The notes beneath the pieces are model-generated. The model was not told the DNA's origin. It ran no database searches and saw only the letters and a list, made by a program, of their open reading frames with translations. Positions 1 to 7,957 of a DNA stretch of 24,089 nt are shown here, one piece after another. Source of the DNA: an uncultured Lachnospiraceae bacterium (GTDB lineage: Bacteria > Bacillota > Clostridia > Lachnospirales > Lachnospiraceae); NCBI GenBank assembly GCA_910578405.1, contig CAJTQO010000052.1:1-24089 (forward strand), given 5' to 3'. A program made the translations under genes and the position numbers. The stretch's first letter is position 1. Each line of letters begins with the position of its first letter.

Positions 1-45
1 TTTTGTTTTCCGTTTACAAGAAGAAGTATATTCCAATCCGGCCGC

Positions 46-131
46 TGCCGCCAGATGCTTTTTTGACTTCTTATAAGGCAAAATTGACCTAAATCCTCTG
101 TGCCTGTTATATTATTCCATCACTGGCGGCA
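46..131. repeat. Spaced inverted repeat downstream of mtnN
   Basis: TGCCGCCAG at 46-54 and its exact reverse complement CTGGCGGCA at 123-131 form 9-bp arms about 68 bp apart, in the 139 bases left of the nucleosidase stop codon. The rest of this edge region shows no gene. A long-range stem in the 3' untranslated region of the minus-strand transcript is possible, but there is no T-run that would make it an ordinary intrinsic terminator. Confidence 0.35.
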
Positions 132-139
132 ATAGGGCA

Positions 140-823
140 TTATTTTGAATGCAACTGCCCCAATATGCCTCTCACGATTTCTGCAGAGCGCGCAGACGCG
201 GTTTCACAATTTTTTTCAAAATTTTCCATCCCCTTGTGCGAAACCGTATCCGTAATTGTCCGCACACTTAAAAACGGAATACGGTTCACATAACAAACAT
301 GGGCTATGCTGGCCGTTTCCATATCAACGGAAAGCGGCGCAAATTTTTCATTGATTTCGGCTCTCTTTTCATCTACAATAAACTGCTCCCCTGTAACCAT
401 TGTGCCAAACCAAATGGGGAATGCCGATTCCTGGCTATATTTCCTGGCTGCCATAAGCAATTCCTGTCCGGCTTCAAAATAATTCTCTTTCAGCCATGGA
501 TGAAATTCCGTTAAAATATCCTCTGCCACATCATGATAAGCCATACGCTCCGAGATAACGGTGTCGAAAAGCTGGACTTTTTCATCCATCCCTCCCGCTG
601 TACCTGCATTTATTATCCCATCCACATGAAAGACGTCAATCAGCAACTGGGCCGCAATAGCGGCATTCACTTTACAAACGCCGCTGTATGCCGCCACTGC
701 CTCAATCTCCATAATATATCCGGAATAAAATTTTAACATTGCCTTTTCCGTCACTTGCGCAATGCAAGGCAAAAATGGCTCCAGTTCGGTATCGCTGGCG
801 CAAACTATCCCGATTTTCTTCAT
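140..823 (-). CDS. mtnN: 5'-methylthioadenosine/S-adenosylhomocysteine nucleosidase
   Basis: Cytosolic enzyme that hydrolyses methylthioadenosine and S-adenosylhomocysteine to adenine and the thioribose/ribosyl-homocysteine products, feeding methionine salvage and the LuxS branch. The 227-aa length is typical for the family. The N-terminus (MKKIGIVCASDTELEPF) matches the usual start of the fold. The phosphorylase-like signature INAGTAGG lies near residue 72, and the purine/ribose-binding segment VDMETASIAHVC, with the conserved M-E pair and a downstream RTITDT, lies near residues 165-195. The start is supported by an AGGAGGG ribosome binding site 7 nt upstream. It is the last of four co-directional genes (carB, holA, yqeY, mtnN) and is separated from yqeY by a 141-bp spacer that carries a tandem repeat. 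Known for the family: the conserved Glu and Asp residues catalyse glycosidic cleavage. Function is confident; operon membership is inferred. Confidence 0.93.
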   Translation of the reverse strand: MKKIGIVCASDTELEPFLPCIAQVTEKAMLKFYSGYIMEIEAVAAYSGVCKVNAAIAAQLLIDVFHVDGIINAGTAGGMDEKVQLFDTVISERMAYHDVAEDILTEFHPWLKENYFEAGQELLMAARKYSQESAFPIWFGTMVTGEQFIVDEKRAEINEKFAPLSVDMETASIAHVCYVNRIPFLSVRTITDTVSHKGMENFEKNCETASARSAEIVRGILGQLHSK

Positions 824-882
824 AAACAGACCCTCCTGTCCTGTTTTTCCATTCCAATCCCCTTGCCTCCGCCTGGCCTTTC

Positions 883-971
883 TCTTCTATTGCTTCTATT
901 GCGTCATTGCTTCTATTGCGTCATTGCATCATTGCGTCTATTGCTTTTATTGCTTCTATCACGTCTATTGC
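883..971. repeat. Imperfect 8-9 nt tandem repeat between yqeY and mtnN
   Basis: About ten consecutive units of gcttctatt (9 nt) and its shortened variant gcgtcatt (8 nt) run from 883 to 971. On the minus strand the units read as CAATAGAAG / CAATGACG. The array begins inside the yqeY stop codon (CAA TAG), so the stop itself is part of a unit, and every CAATAG unit could provide another stop. Unit length varies between 8 and 9, so no reading frame is kept. This resembles a slippage-prone microsatellite rather than a protein-coding repeat. Confidence 0.85.
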
Positions 972-1411
972 AGCATCTCTCCTACAATTTTATTTACCAA
1001 AGCCCCGTCCGCCTTCCCCTTTACTTTAGGCATCAGCTCCTTCATCACCTTCCCCTTTTCCTTAACGGTGGGGCTGTCCAGACCCAAAGCGGCAAATGAC
1101 TCCCGGACCGCCGCCCGGATTGCATCCTCCCCCATTTCCTCCGGCGCAAATTCCTGTAAAACCTCCAGCCGCTTCCTGCACTGTTCCTTAATATCCTCTC
1201 TCCCCTCCGGGGCAAGCTCCATTGTCTCCTTTGTCTGCTTCATCTCCTTTTTAATCACCTCATACTCTTCCGCCTCCGTCAGCGCCTCCCGCTTGTCAAT
1301 CGCCTTATTTTTCAGAGCCGCCAGCAGCATAGACAATGTATCCTTGCGCTCTTTATCCTTATCCTTCATCGCAGCGACCATCTCTGCCCTGATTTCCTCA
1401 ATTTTTCCCAT
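965..1411 (-). CDS. yqeY: GatB/YqeY domain-containing protein
   Basis: Small helical protein of 148 aa, the usual size for stand-alone YqeY. The N-terminal MGKIEEIRAEMVAAMKDKDK and the C-terminal segment GKVMKELMPKVKGKADGALV are the conserved ends of the family. The family resembles the tail domain of the GatB subunit of tRNA amidotransferase, and tRNA-related roles have been suggested, but the exact function of the free-standing protein is not established. A strong AGGAGG lies 6 nt before the ATG. It sits 100 bp downstream of holA on the same strand, a common neighbourhood for housekeeping genes. Its stop codon is the first element of the tandem repeat that follows. Confidence 0.92.
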   Translation of the reverse strand: MGKIEEIRAEMVAAMKDKDKERKDTLSMLLAALKNKAIDKREALTEAEEYEVIKKEMKQTKETMELAPEGREDIKEQCRKRLEVLQEFAPEEMGEDAIRAAVRESFAALGLDSPTVKEKGKVMKELMPKVKGKADGALVNKIVGEMLQ

Positions 1412-1485
1412 AATAGCCTCCTGTCCTCCTTCCCTTTTTCACGCTATGCCTTTCCATTCCGTATAGCTTTGCCACCCCTGTATCC

Positions 1486-1498
1486 GGCGGCTGCCGCC
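1486..1498. repeat. Small GC-rich palindrome between holA and yqeY
   Basis: GGCGGC-T-GCCGCC is a perfect 6-bp-arm inverted repeat centred on 1492, in the 99-bp gap after the holA stop codon. Because of its tiny loop and lack of a T-run it is not a standard terminator. It may be a transcript hairpin or simply a GC-rich coincidence. Confidence 0.3.
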
Positions 1499-1510
1499 AC
1501 CTTCCCCACA

Positions 1511-2488
1511 CTACACACTGTACTTCACAATCAAAAGCTCCACTCCCATTACGTCATTCATCCGCCCCGTTTTCACTGCCTCTTCCGTCTCCACGCACGC
1601 CTCCAAAGCCCTCCGCAAATCTGCGCTTTCAAACTTTCCCGCCTGCGCTGCATACTTCCCTGCAATGAACGGCTGCAGGCCCACTTTTCCCCCAATCGCC
1701 TTATTGTCATACCCCTTTCGTTTCAGCTCCTTCACTTGCAGCAGCATATTAAACTGTCTGGCAATCAAATATAAAATACGCATCGCCGGTTCCTTTAACG
1801 ACAGCAACTCATAGTATAAATCCAAAGCCCGCTTCTGCCTGCGGTCTGCAATGGCGCTTATCATGTCAAAAATATGGCTGCTGACGCGCTGGATACAAAT
1901 ATCCTCAATATCCTGCTCTGTAACCGAATCCCTGTCCATGCAATAGCACATCAGCTTCTCCAGCTCACCCCGGATGTTTTCCATATCCGTTCCTGTTTTT
2001 TCCAAAAAACTGTCCAAAGCCCGTTCCGTAATCTGCTTCCCTTCCCTCCGCAGCATCCCAAGAACCCACTTCTTTAAAGTCGCTTCATTCTGCACCGGAA
2101 ATTCCACCACAGTCCCCTTTGCCGCAACAGCCTTATACAGCCTGCTCCTCTTATCCACTTCTTTTTCCACAAAAACCAGATACGCTGTCTCGGCCGGCTG
2201 TGCCAAATATTCCGCCATTTTTTCCCCGTCGGCTTTAAACAAATTGCTGTTTTCCAGTATAATCACACGTCTTTGCGCCAAAAACGGCAGCGTTTCCGCC
2301 AGGTCAACCACAGCCCCGACGGAAATATTCCTGCCTTCAAAATAACTGCAGTTCATCGTATCCCCATCCGCCGTAAGCGCCTCCCGCAGTTTATCCTTAT
2401 ACTGCTTTCGCAAATAAGCTTCTTCCCCATAGAGCAGATACATTTGCTTAAACTGCCCCGACTTTATATCTTCATTAATCCGCTGCAT
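1511..2488 (-). CDS. holA: DNA polymerase III, delta subunit
   Basis: Clamp-loader subunit that opens the beta sliding clamp during replication. With the chosen start the protein is 325 aa, normal for the family. Visible hallmarks are the N-terminal MQRINEDIKSGQFKQMYLLY followed by GEEAYLRK (the usual YLLYGEE.YL signature, residues 18-27), a central AAA+-like lid region, and the conserved SSHIFDMISAI segment near residue 203. The C-terminal three-helix collar ends in GVELLIVKYSV. The open frame continues 50 codons upstream to 2638, but that part is Arg/Gly-rich and unlike the family. The internal ATG at 2488 is preceded by GGGGTG at good spacing, so 2488 was chosen. In many Firmicutes holA follows comEC; here it lies 200 bp downstream of carB. 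Confidence 0.9.
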   Translation of the reverse strand: MQRINEDIKSGQFKQMYLLYGEEAYLRKQYKDKLREALTADGDTMNCSYFEGRNISVGAVVDLAETLPFLAQRRVIILENSNLFKADGEKMAEYLAQPAETAYLVFVEKEVDKRSRLYKAVAAKGTVVEFPVQNEATLKKWVLGMLRREGKQITERALDSFLEKTGTDMENIRGELEKLMCYCMDRDSVTEQDIEDICIQRVSSHIFDMISAIADRRQKRALDLYYELLSLKEPAMRILYLIARQFNMLLQVKELKRKGYDNKAIGGKVGLQPFIAGKYAAQAGKFESADLRRALEACVETEEAVKTGRMNDVMGVELLIVKYSV

Positions 2489-2689
2489 TCCACACCCCTG
2501 TTTTCCACGCCCATGTCTGGCGCCCATCCAATCCAAGCTATATTTCCTCGTTTTGTCCTTCCTGTCGGCGCACTGCCGCCGGGACTTCCTGCGCAATGCT
2601 GTGGGAACCAGGCTATGGGGCATATCGGCGGCAAGCAAAGCAATCAGCGCTGTAACATTTTTATGCCGTTATTTATGAAACAATGAGGA

Positions 2690-5600
2690 TTAATCCGAAA
2701 TTTCACCATGCAGTTCCTGCAATGACTTCACCACGCTTCCCTCATGGGTTTTTAAATAATGGATTCCCTCTGCCGTCACCCTGGCTGCGGCCACGGTGGT
2801 AATATACGGAACTTTAGCCTTAATTGCGGCTTTGCGCAAATAGCTGTCGTCGTGTATGCTGTCCTTCCCTACCGGGGAATTGATAATCAGGTCAAAATCC
2901 CCGTTGGTAATCATATCCCCCACATTGGGACGGCCTTCATACAGTTTCTTCACCTTCTTAGCAGGTATGCCCGCTGCCGTAATCAAATCATAAGTCCCTC
3001 CGGTAGCCGAAATGCAAAAGCCGTCCTTTGCCAGGCTTCTGGCCACTTCCACCACTTCGTCCTTGTCCTTTTTATTGACGGAAATCAGCACCCGGCCTTC
3101 CAGCGGCAGCTTGGAGCCAACTGCCTCCTGCGCTTTAAAGAAAGCTTCCCCATAAGAGCGGGACAACCCCAGCACTTCCCCGGTAGAGCGCATCTCCGGG
3201 CCAAGCACCGGGTCTACTTCCGGGAACATATTGAAGGGGAAGGCGGCTTCCTTTACCCCATAATTGGGAATCACCTGTTCCTTCAAATCCCGGATAGGCG
3301 AAGGGCGGCCTGTTATTTCGGAAGTAATAATCTCCGTGGCCAACGGCACCATGCGGATATTGCACACTTTGGACACCAATGGCACCGTACGGGAAGCCCT
3401 TGGGTTGGCTTCCAATACAAATACCTTCCCGTTTTCAATGGCGTACTGCATGTTCATCAGCCCTTTCACATGCATTTCTTCCGCTATCCTGCGCGTATAT
3501 TCCTTAATGACTTTCACACTTTCCTGCGGGATATGCACCGAAGGGATAATGCAGGCCGAATCCCCGGAATGAATGCCCGCCAGTTCTATATGCTCCATTA
3601 CGGCAGGCACAAAAGCGTGTTCCCCATCGCTGATGGCGTCCGCTTCGCACTCCAGCGCATGGTTTAGGAAACGGTCAATCAGAATCGGGCGGTCAGGCGT
3701 AACGCCCACCGCTGCTTTCATATATTCCACCATGCTGTCCCTATCGTATACCACTTCCATCCCTCTGCCGCCAAGCACATAGGAGGGACGCACCATCACC
3801 GGATATCCAATCTGCCCGGCAATGGAGAGGGCCTCGTCCACCGTCGCCGCCATCCCTGACTCCGGCATGGGAATCTCCAGTTTTTCCATCATTGCCCGGA
3901 ACTGGTCGCGGTCTTCAGCCAAATCAATGACCGACGGAGAGGTGCCAAGTATCCTCACTCCGCATTTCTCCAGCTCCGCCGCCAGGTTCAATGGCGTTTG
4001 CCCGCCAAACTGCGCAATAACTCCAAGCGGTTTTTCCTTTTTATAAATCGCCAGCACATCTTCCAAAGTCAGCGGTTCAAAATACAGCTTATCGGAAGTA
4101 TCGTAATCGGTGGATACCGTTTCCGGGTTGCAGTTTACGATAATCGTTTCAAATCCCAGCTTCTTAAGCGCCATAGCCGCATGTACGCAGCAATAGTCAA
4201 ATTCAATCCCCTGCCCAATCCTGTTCGGCCCTCCGCCCAAAATCATAATCTTTGGCTTGTCCGTCTGAACCGGATTTTTGTCCTGCCCGTTGTAGGTGGA
4301 GAAATAATAAGCGCTGTCTGGCGTCCCGCTTACATGCACGCCCTCCCACGTTTCCTCCACGCCAAGGGCGATACGGCGGTTACGAATCTCTTCTTCCGTC
4401 ACCTGCAGCAATTGGCTTAAATATTTATCGGAAAAACCATCCTTTTTCGCCGCCGTCAGCGCTTCATCCGTCGGAAGGCTGCCACGATATGCCAAAAGCG
4501 CCTCTTCTTCCTGCGCCAATTCTTTCATCTGTTCAATAAAATATGTTTTCACTTTTGTAATTTCGTGAATTTCCTCTACCGTAGCCCCTTTCCGCAACGC
4601 TTCATACATTAGGAAATGCCGTTCGCTGGAAGGGGTAATCAGCCTGTGGAGCAGTTCCTCTTTGGATAAACCGTCAAAAGCCACCCCATCGGCGCCCTTT
4701 GCATGACCCAGCCCGTAACGTCCCGTTTCCAGGGAACGGATTGCCTTCTGGAAAGCTTCTTTATAATTCTTCCCAATGCTCATCACTTCCCCTACAGCGC
4801 GCATCTGCGTCCCCAATCTGTCCTGTACGCCTTTGAATTTCTCAAAAGCCCAACGGGCGAATTTAATAACCACATAGTCCCCGTCCGGCGTATATTTGTC
4901 CAATGTGCCATACTTGCCGCAGGGAATATCCTTTAACGTAAGCCCTGCCGCCAACATAGCGGAAACCAACGCTATGGGGAATCCTGTTGCTTTGGAAGCC
5001 AGCGCCGAAGAACGGGATGTGCGTGGGTTAATCTCTATTACGATAATCCGGTCCGTCACCGGGTCATGAGCAAACTGCACATTTGTCCCGCCAATCACCC
5101 GGACGGATTCCACAATCTTATACGCCTGCTCCTGGAGCCTCTTCTGGCATTCTTCGGAAATCGTAAGCATTGGCGCCGCACAAAAAGAATCCCCCGTGTG
5201 TACGCCCAAGGGGTCAATATTTTCTATAAAACATACCGTAATAATGTTATTCTCCGCATCCCGGACTACTTCCAGCTCCAGCTCTTCCCATCCAAGGATG
5301 GATTCCTCCACCAAAACCTGCCCCACCAGGCTGGCCTGCAGCCCTCTGGCGCAAACAATCTTCAATTCCTCCCTGTTATAGACCAGTCCGCCTCCCGCGC
5401 CGCCCATAGTGTAAGCCGGACGCAGCACTACCGGATAGCCCAGCCCTTCTGCAATGCCAAGCGCCTCTTCCACGGAATAGGCCACCTCACTGCGGGCCAT
5501 CTCAATCCCGAGCCGGTTCATTGTTTTCTTAAATTCAATGCGGTCTTCCCCACGCTCAATCGCATCCACCTGCACACCGATTACTTTTACTTTATATTTA

Positions 5601-5926
5601 TCTAAAACGCCTGCCTTATTTAACTCCGCACACAGATTCAGCCCCGACTGCCCTCCCAGGTTCGGCAGCAACGCATCCGGCCGCTCCTTCGCAATAATCC
5701 GCTCCAGACGTTCCACGTTCAGCGGCTCAATATAAGTCACATCCGCTGTTTCCGGGTCTGTCATAATTGTAGCCGGATTGGAATTCACAAGCACGATTTC
5801 ATACCCCAGTTTACGCAACGCCTTACAAGCCTGCGTTCCTGAATAATCAAATTCGCAAGCCTGCCCTATTATGATAGGTCCCGAACCAATGATTAGCACT
5901 TTATGGATATCTGTTCTCTTCGGCAT
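2690..5926 (-). CDS. carB: Carbamoyl-phosphate synthase, large (synthetase) subunit
   Basis: Catalyses ATP-dependent formation of carbamoyl phosphate from bicarbonate and ammonia for pyrimidine and arginine synthesis. The protein has 1078 aa, the normal length. The two homologous halves are both visible. The first starts with HKVLIIGSGPIIIGQACEFD near residue 8, and the second with KIMILGGGPNRIGQGIEFDY near residue 560. Each is followed by an ATP-grasp domain; the Gly-rich loops read YTMGGAGGGL in the first and YVLGGRGMEV in the second. The C-terminal allosteric MGS-like domain (from about residue 940, VLISVNKKDKDEVVEVA) contains the ISATGGTYD motif. AGGAGG lies 7 nt upstream of the ATG. The glutaminase subunit gene carA, normally directly upstream, is absent here: the neighbour upstream is the 3' end of a serine recombinase, and carB has its own promoter. 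Confidence 0.97.
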   Translation of the reverse strand: MPKRTDIHKVLIIGSGPIIIGQACEFDYSGTQACKALRKLGYEIVLVNSNPATIMTDPETADVTYIEPLNVERLERIIAKERPDALLPNLGGQSGLNLCAELNKAGVLDKYKVKVIGVQVDAIERGEDRIEFKKTMNRLGIEMARSEVAYSVEEALGIAEGLGYPVVLRPAYTMGGAGGGLVYNREELKIVCARGLQASLVGQVLVEESILGWEELELEVVRDAENNIITVCFIENIDPLGVHTGDSFCAAPMLTISEECQKRLQEQAYKIVESVRVIGGTNVQFAHDPVTDRIIVIEINPRTSRSSALASKATGFPIALVSAMLAAGLTLKDIPCGKYGTLDKYTPDGDYVVIKFARWAFEKFKGVQDRLGTQMRAVGEVMSIGKNYKEAFQKAIRSLETGRYGLGHAKGADGVAFDGLSKEELLHRLITPSSERHFLMYEALRKGATVEEIHEITKVKTYFIEQMKELAQEEEALLAYRGSLPTDEALTAAKKDGFSDKYLSQLLQVTEEEIRNRRIALGVEETWEGVHVSGTPDSAYYFSTYNGQDKNPVQTDKPKIMILGGGPNRIGQGIEFDYCCVHAAMALKKLGFETIIVNCNPETVSTDYDTSDKLYFEPLTLEDVLAIYKKEKPLGVIAQFGGQTPLNLAAELEKCGVRILGTSPSVIDLAEDRDQFRAMMEKLEIPMPESGMAATVDEALSIAGQIGYPVMVRPSYVLGGRGMEVVYDRDSMVEYMKAAVGVTPDRPILIDRFLNHALECEADAISDGEHAFVPAVMEHIELAGIHSGDSACIIPSVHIPQESVKVIKEYTRRIAEEMHVKGLMNMQYAIENGKVFVLEANPRASRTVPLVSKVCNIRMVPLATEIITSEITGRPSPIRDLKEQVIPNYGVKEAAFPFNMFPEVDPVLGPEMRSTGEVLGLSRSYGEAFFKAQEAVGSKLPLEGRVLISVNKKDKDEVVEVARSLAKDGFCISATGGTYDLITAAGIPAKKVKKLYEGRPNVGDMITNGDFDLIINSPVGKDSIHDDSYLRKAAIKAKVPYITTVAAARVTAEGIHYLKTHEGSVVKSLQELHGEISD

Positions 5927-5970
5927 ATAAAGTCCTCCTGACTTTCTACAAAATTTTCCTGCTGGCTTTT

Positions 5971-6000
5971 ATTTTATCATTGCATGGGGAAAGATGTCAA
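5971..6000 (-). promoter_or_regulatory. Promoter of carB
   Basis: On the minus strand a perfect -35 TTGACA (6000-5995) is followed after 18 bp by TAAAAT (5976-5971). That places transcription start about 35-40 nt before the carB ATG, with AGGAGG in between. The -35 hexamer lies only 13 bp beyond the recombinase stop codon. It allows carB to be expressed independently of anything upstream. Confidence 0.7.
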
Positions 6001-6013
6001 TTCGGTTGTTGGG

Positions 6014-7867
6014 TTATTTGGCGTCCATTGGTCTTTCAAAGGCTGCAGCGCCAAAATTTGCAGCGCCACATATGCTGCCGGATGCGGAGTGAACCGCGCC
6101 AGGCGCAAACTGTGCCACAGACAGGCAGATTTCCACCCGTTTTCCTGCATACACAAATATATTTTCCACCAAATACCGCAACAATTCCTCCTTTTCCTCT
6201 TTTTCATGCCATCCTATCCATTCCGCCATCGCCTGCCTGTTTTCCCCCAGTCTTTCTATCCTCTTAAACAACTTAATGCTGTCTTCGTTCAGTCTTTCCA
6301 ATTCCGACTCCATCTTTGCAAGATATCCCTTTTCCTTTGCCTTTTGGGCCAAATATGCCTCTTTTCCTATTTCTCCTTTTTTGTATCTTTGGTATCGCTG
6401 CTGCGCCTCCGCTTTCTTTCTTGCCGTCTGAAGCTCTTTTTGCCTGATTTCCTCCAAAAGCCCTTTCCTTCTTTCTGCGTAAAACGCCTTTTCCTTTCGA
6501 AACAGCTCTTCCTTTATGGAAACTTCCGCTCCCTGACAGCCTTGTTTTTTCTCCCTGTCCTTCTTGTTCTCCCATTCCTTCCTGCCTTCCTTTTTCTCCC
6601 TGTCCTTTTTGTTCTCCTGTTCCTTCCTGTCTTCCTTTTTCTCCCTGTCCTCCTGCTCCTCCCCGCTTTCCCTGTTCTTTCTGTTTTCCTGCTTCCTGCT
6701 CTCCTGTCCGCCCACGCTCTCTTCCGCCCCGTTTCCTTCCCATAGCCACAGCGCCTTCCTTACAGCTTCCCATACCACGCTTTCCAGCCCTTCTTCCAAA
6801 ACGCTGCCTACCTTTTCATGTGCGGTAAAACCCTGGTAACGGCAGCGGAACCGTTTTTTCTCTTTTCCCATAGTCCGGCCGCACTCTCCACACCGCACCA
6901 ACCCTTTTAACAGAAAATCATGTCCCTTCCCTGTGTTTTTCGTTCCCATCCTTTCCTGCGCTTTATGGAAAACTTCTTTATCTATGATGGGCATATGGGC
7001 ATCCTCTACACGGATACGTCCGCTTTCCGGCACATAAATCCGTTTTCCGCTCCCAAGCGGCCCGTTTTTGTATGCGCCGGAAGACGCTTCCCCTATATAA
7101 ATTCTGTTCCGCAGAATCTGCCGTACCGTTCCTGGCGTCCAGCTATAAGTTTCCCCCTCCTTCCCCTTTAATATCCCTTTTCTTATTTTATATTGTTTCG
7201 GGGAAAGCATCCCCTCCCGGTTCAATTTCCCGGCCAGTCCCGTAAGCCCCTCTCCTTCCAGATATTCCTTGAAAATACGCCGCACCACCGCCTCCGTTTC
7301 CTCATCCGGCTCCAACGCGCCCTCTTTGTCCCGCCGATAACCGTAAGGGGGGATGGCTCCAATGTAAAAACCGTTTTTCTGTCGCGCGGCCAGGGAGGAC
7401 TTTACCTTATCTGAAATATCCTGGCTGTATAAAGCATACGCCAGGTTGCGGAACGGCACGTCAATCTCTGGCGTTCTTCCTCTGTATTCCAAGCTGTCAT
7501 ATCCATCGTTCACTGATATAAACCGCACTTGCATAAAAGGGAAAATATGTTCTATATAATCTCCCAATTCGATATAATCCCTTCCAAAGCGGGAAAAATC
7601 TTTTACCAACACGCACTGCACCTGTCCCTTTTTGACGTCTTCCATCATTTTGCAGAAACCGGGGCGGTGAAAAGCCGTACCGGAATAGCCATCGTCTATG
7701 TACTGCACAACTTTGCACTCCGCCAAATCTTTTTTCTTTCTTACATAATCCAAAAGAAGCTTCCTCTGGTTTGCGATACTATTGCTCTCATCCGCCATCC
7801 CGCCTCCCGCCTCTTTCTTATCCTCTTTGGACAGCCTGAAATACAAAGCCAAAGCCCTTTCTCCCAT
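6014..7867 (-). CDS. Large serine recombinase (resolvase/recombinase family) with charged repeat insert
   Basis: Site-specific recombinase that would cut and rejoin DNA through a serine-phosphate intermediate. The 617-aa protein has the N-terminal resolvase domain, with YFRLSKED (nucleophile Ser13), DGYSGTAFHRPGF near 59-71 and catalytic arginines in DFSRFGRDY (R93, R96). It is followed by the Recombinase domain (about 165-300), then a zinc ribbon-like segment RCGECGR..FRCRYQGFTAH (325-350) and a long coiled coil (about 385-560). The ribbon keeps C326, C329 and C342, but the fourth Cys is missing; H350 is a possible substitute. Residues 406-441 are a 15-residue tandem repeat (EDREKKEDRKEQENK type). 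The C-terminus carries about 30 extra Ala/Gly/Ser-rich residues after the usual ending (VYAGKRVEI). The start is supported by AGGAGGAAGGAA before the ATG. The catalytic residues look intact. Its target site is unknown. Confidence 0.93.
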   Translation of the reverse strand: MGERALALYFRLSKEDKKEAGGGMADESNSIANQRKLLLDYVRKKKDLAECKVVQYIDDGYSGTAFHRPGFCKMMEDVKKGQVQCVLVKDFSRFGRDYIELGDYIEHIFPFMQVRFISVNDGYDSLEYRGRTPEIDVPFRNLAYALYSQDISDKVKSSLAARQKNGFYIGAIPPYGYRRDKEGALEPDEETEAVVRRIFKEYLEGEGLTGLAGKLNREGMLSPKQYKIRKGILKGKEGETYSWTPGTVRQILRNRIYIGEASSGAYKNGPLGSGKRIYVPESGRIRVEDAHMPIIDKEVFHKAQERMGTKNTGKGHDFLLKGLVRCGECGRTMGKEKKRFRCRYQGFTAHEKVGSVLEEGLESVVWEAVRKALWLWEGNGAEESVGGQESRKQENRKNRESGEEQEDREKKEDRKEQENKKDREKKEGRKEWENKKDREKKQGCQGAEVSIKEELFRKEKAFYAERRKGLLEEIRQKELQTARKKAEAQQRYQRYKKGEIGKEAYLAQKAKEKGYLAKMESELERLNEDSIKLFKRIERLGENRQAMAEWIGWHEKEEKEELLRYLVENIFVYAGKRVEICLSVAQFAPGAVHSASGSICGAANFGAAAFERPMDAK

Positions 7868-7913
7868 TTCCTTCCTCCTGCCTGCATTCGATGTCTTGCG
7901 CCATATTCTTTTT

Positions 7914-7922
7914 CCAGTATAT
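7914..7922. repeat. Leader motif shared by the two recombinase genes (copy 1)
   Basis: The plus-strand sequence TTTTTCCAGTATATGCC around 7909-7925 nearly repeats TTTTTACCAGTATATTCC at about 13053-13070. The core CCAGTATAT is identical. Each copy lies just upstream of the start codon of a serine recombinase gene on the minus strand (47-55 bp before the first recombinase). It may be a recombinase-binding half-site or simply leader sequence kept from a common ancestor. Confidence 0.4.
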
Positions 7923-7957
7923 GCCTTTTGGCCTGTACATTACATGCAAAATATCCT

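Noticed and set aside
883..971. CRISPR array
   Set aside because: Units are 8-9 nt and contiguous, without spacers, and there are no cas genes in the window.
755..1466. Long plus-strand open frames opposite yqeY and the tandem repeat
   Set aside because: They are shadows of yqeY and of the low-complexity repeat; their Leu/Ser/Cys-rich translations have no family character and no ribosome site.
2489..2638. N-terminal extension of holA
   Set aside because: The extra 50 residues are Arg/Gly-rich without family similarity, while ATG 2488 has a good ribosome site and gives a normal-length protein.
6273..6773. Gly/Arg/Lys-rich minus-strand frame overlapping the first recombinase
   Set aside because: It is an alternative frame of the purine-rich repeat region; the recombinase frame explains the DNA.
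5990..7957. Search for direct repeats flanking the first recombinase
   Set aside because: Only 6-bp matches such as GATGTC were found at the two ends, which is expected by chance.
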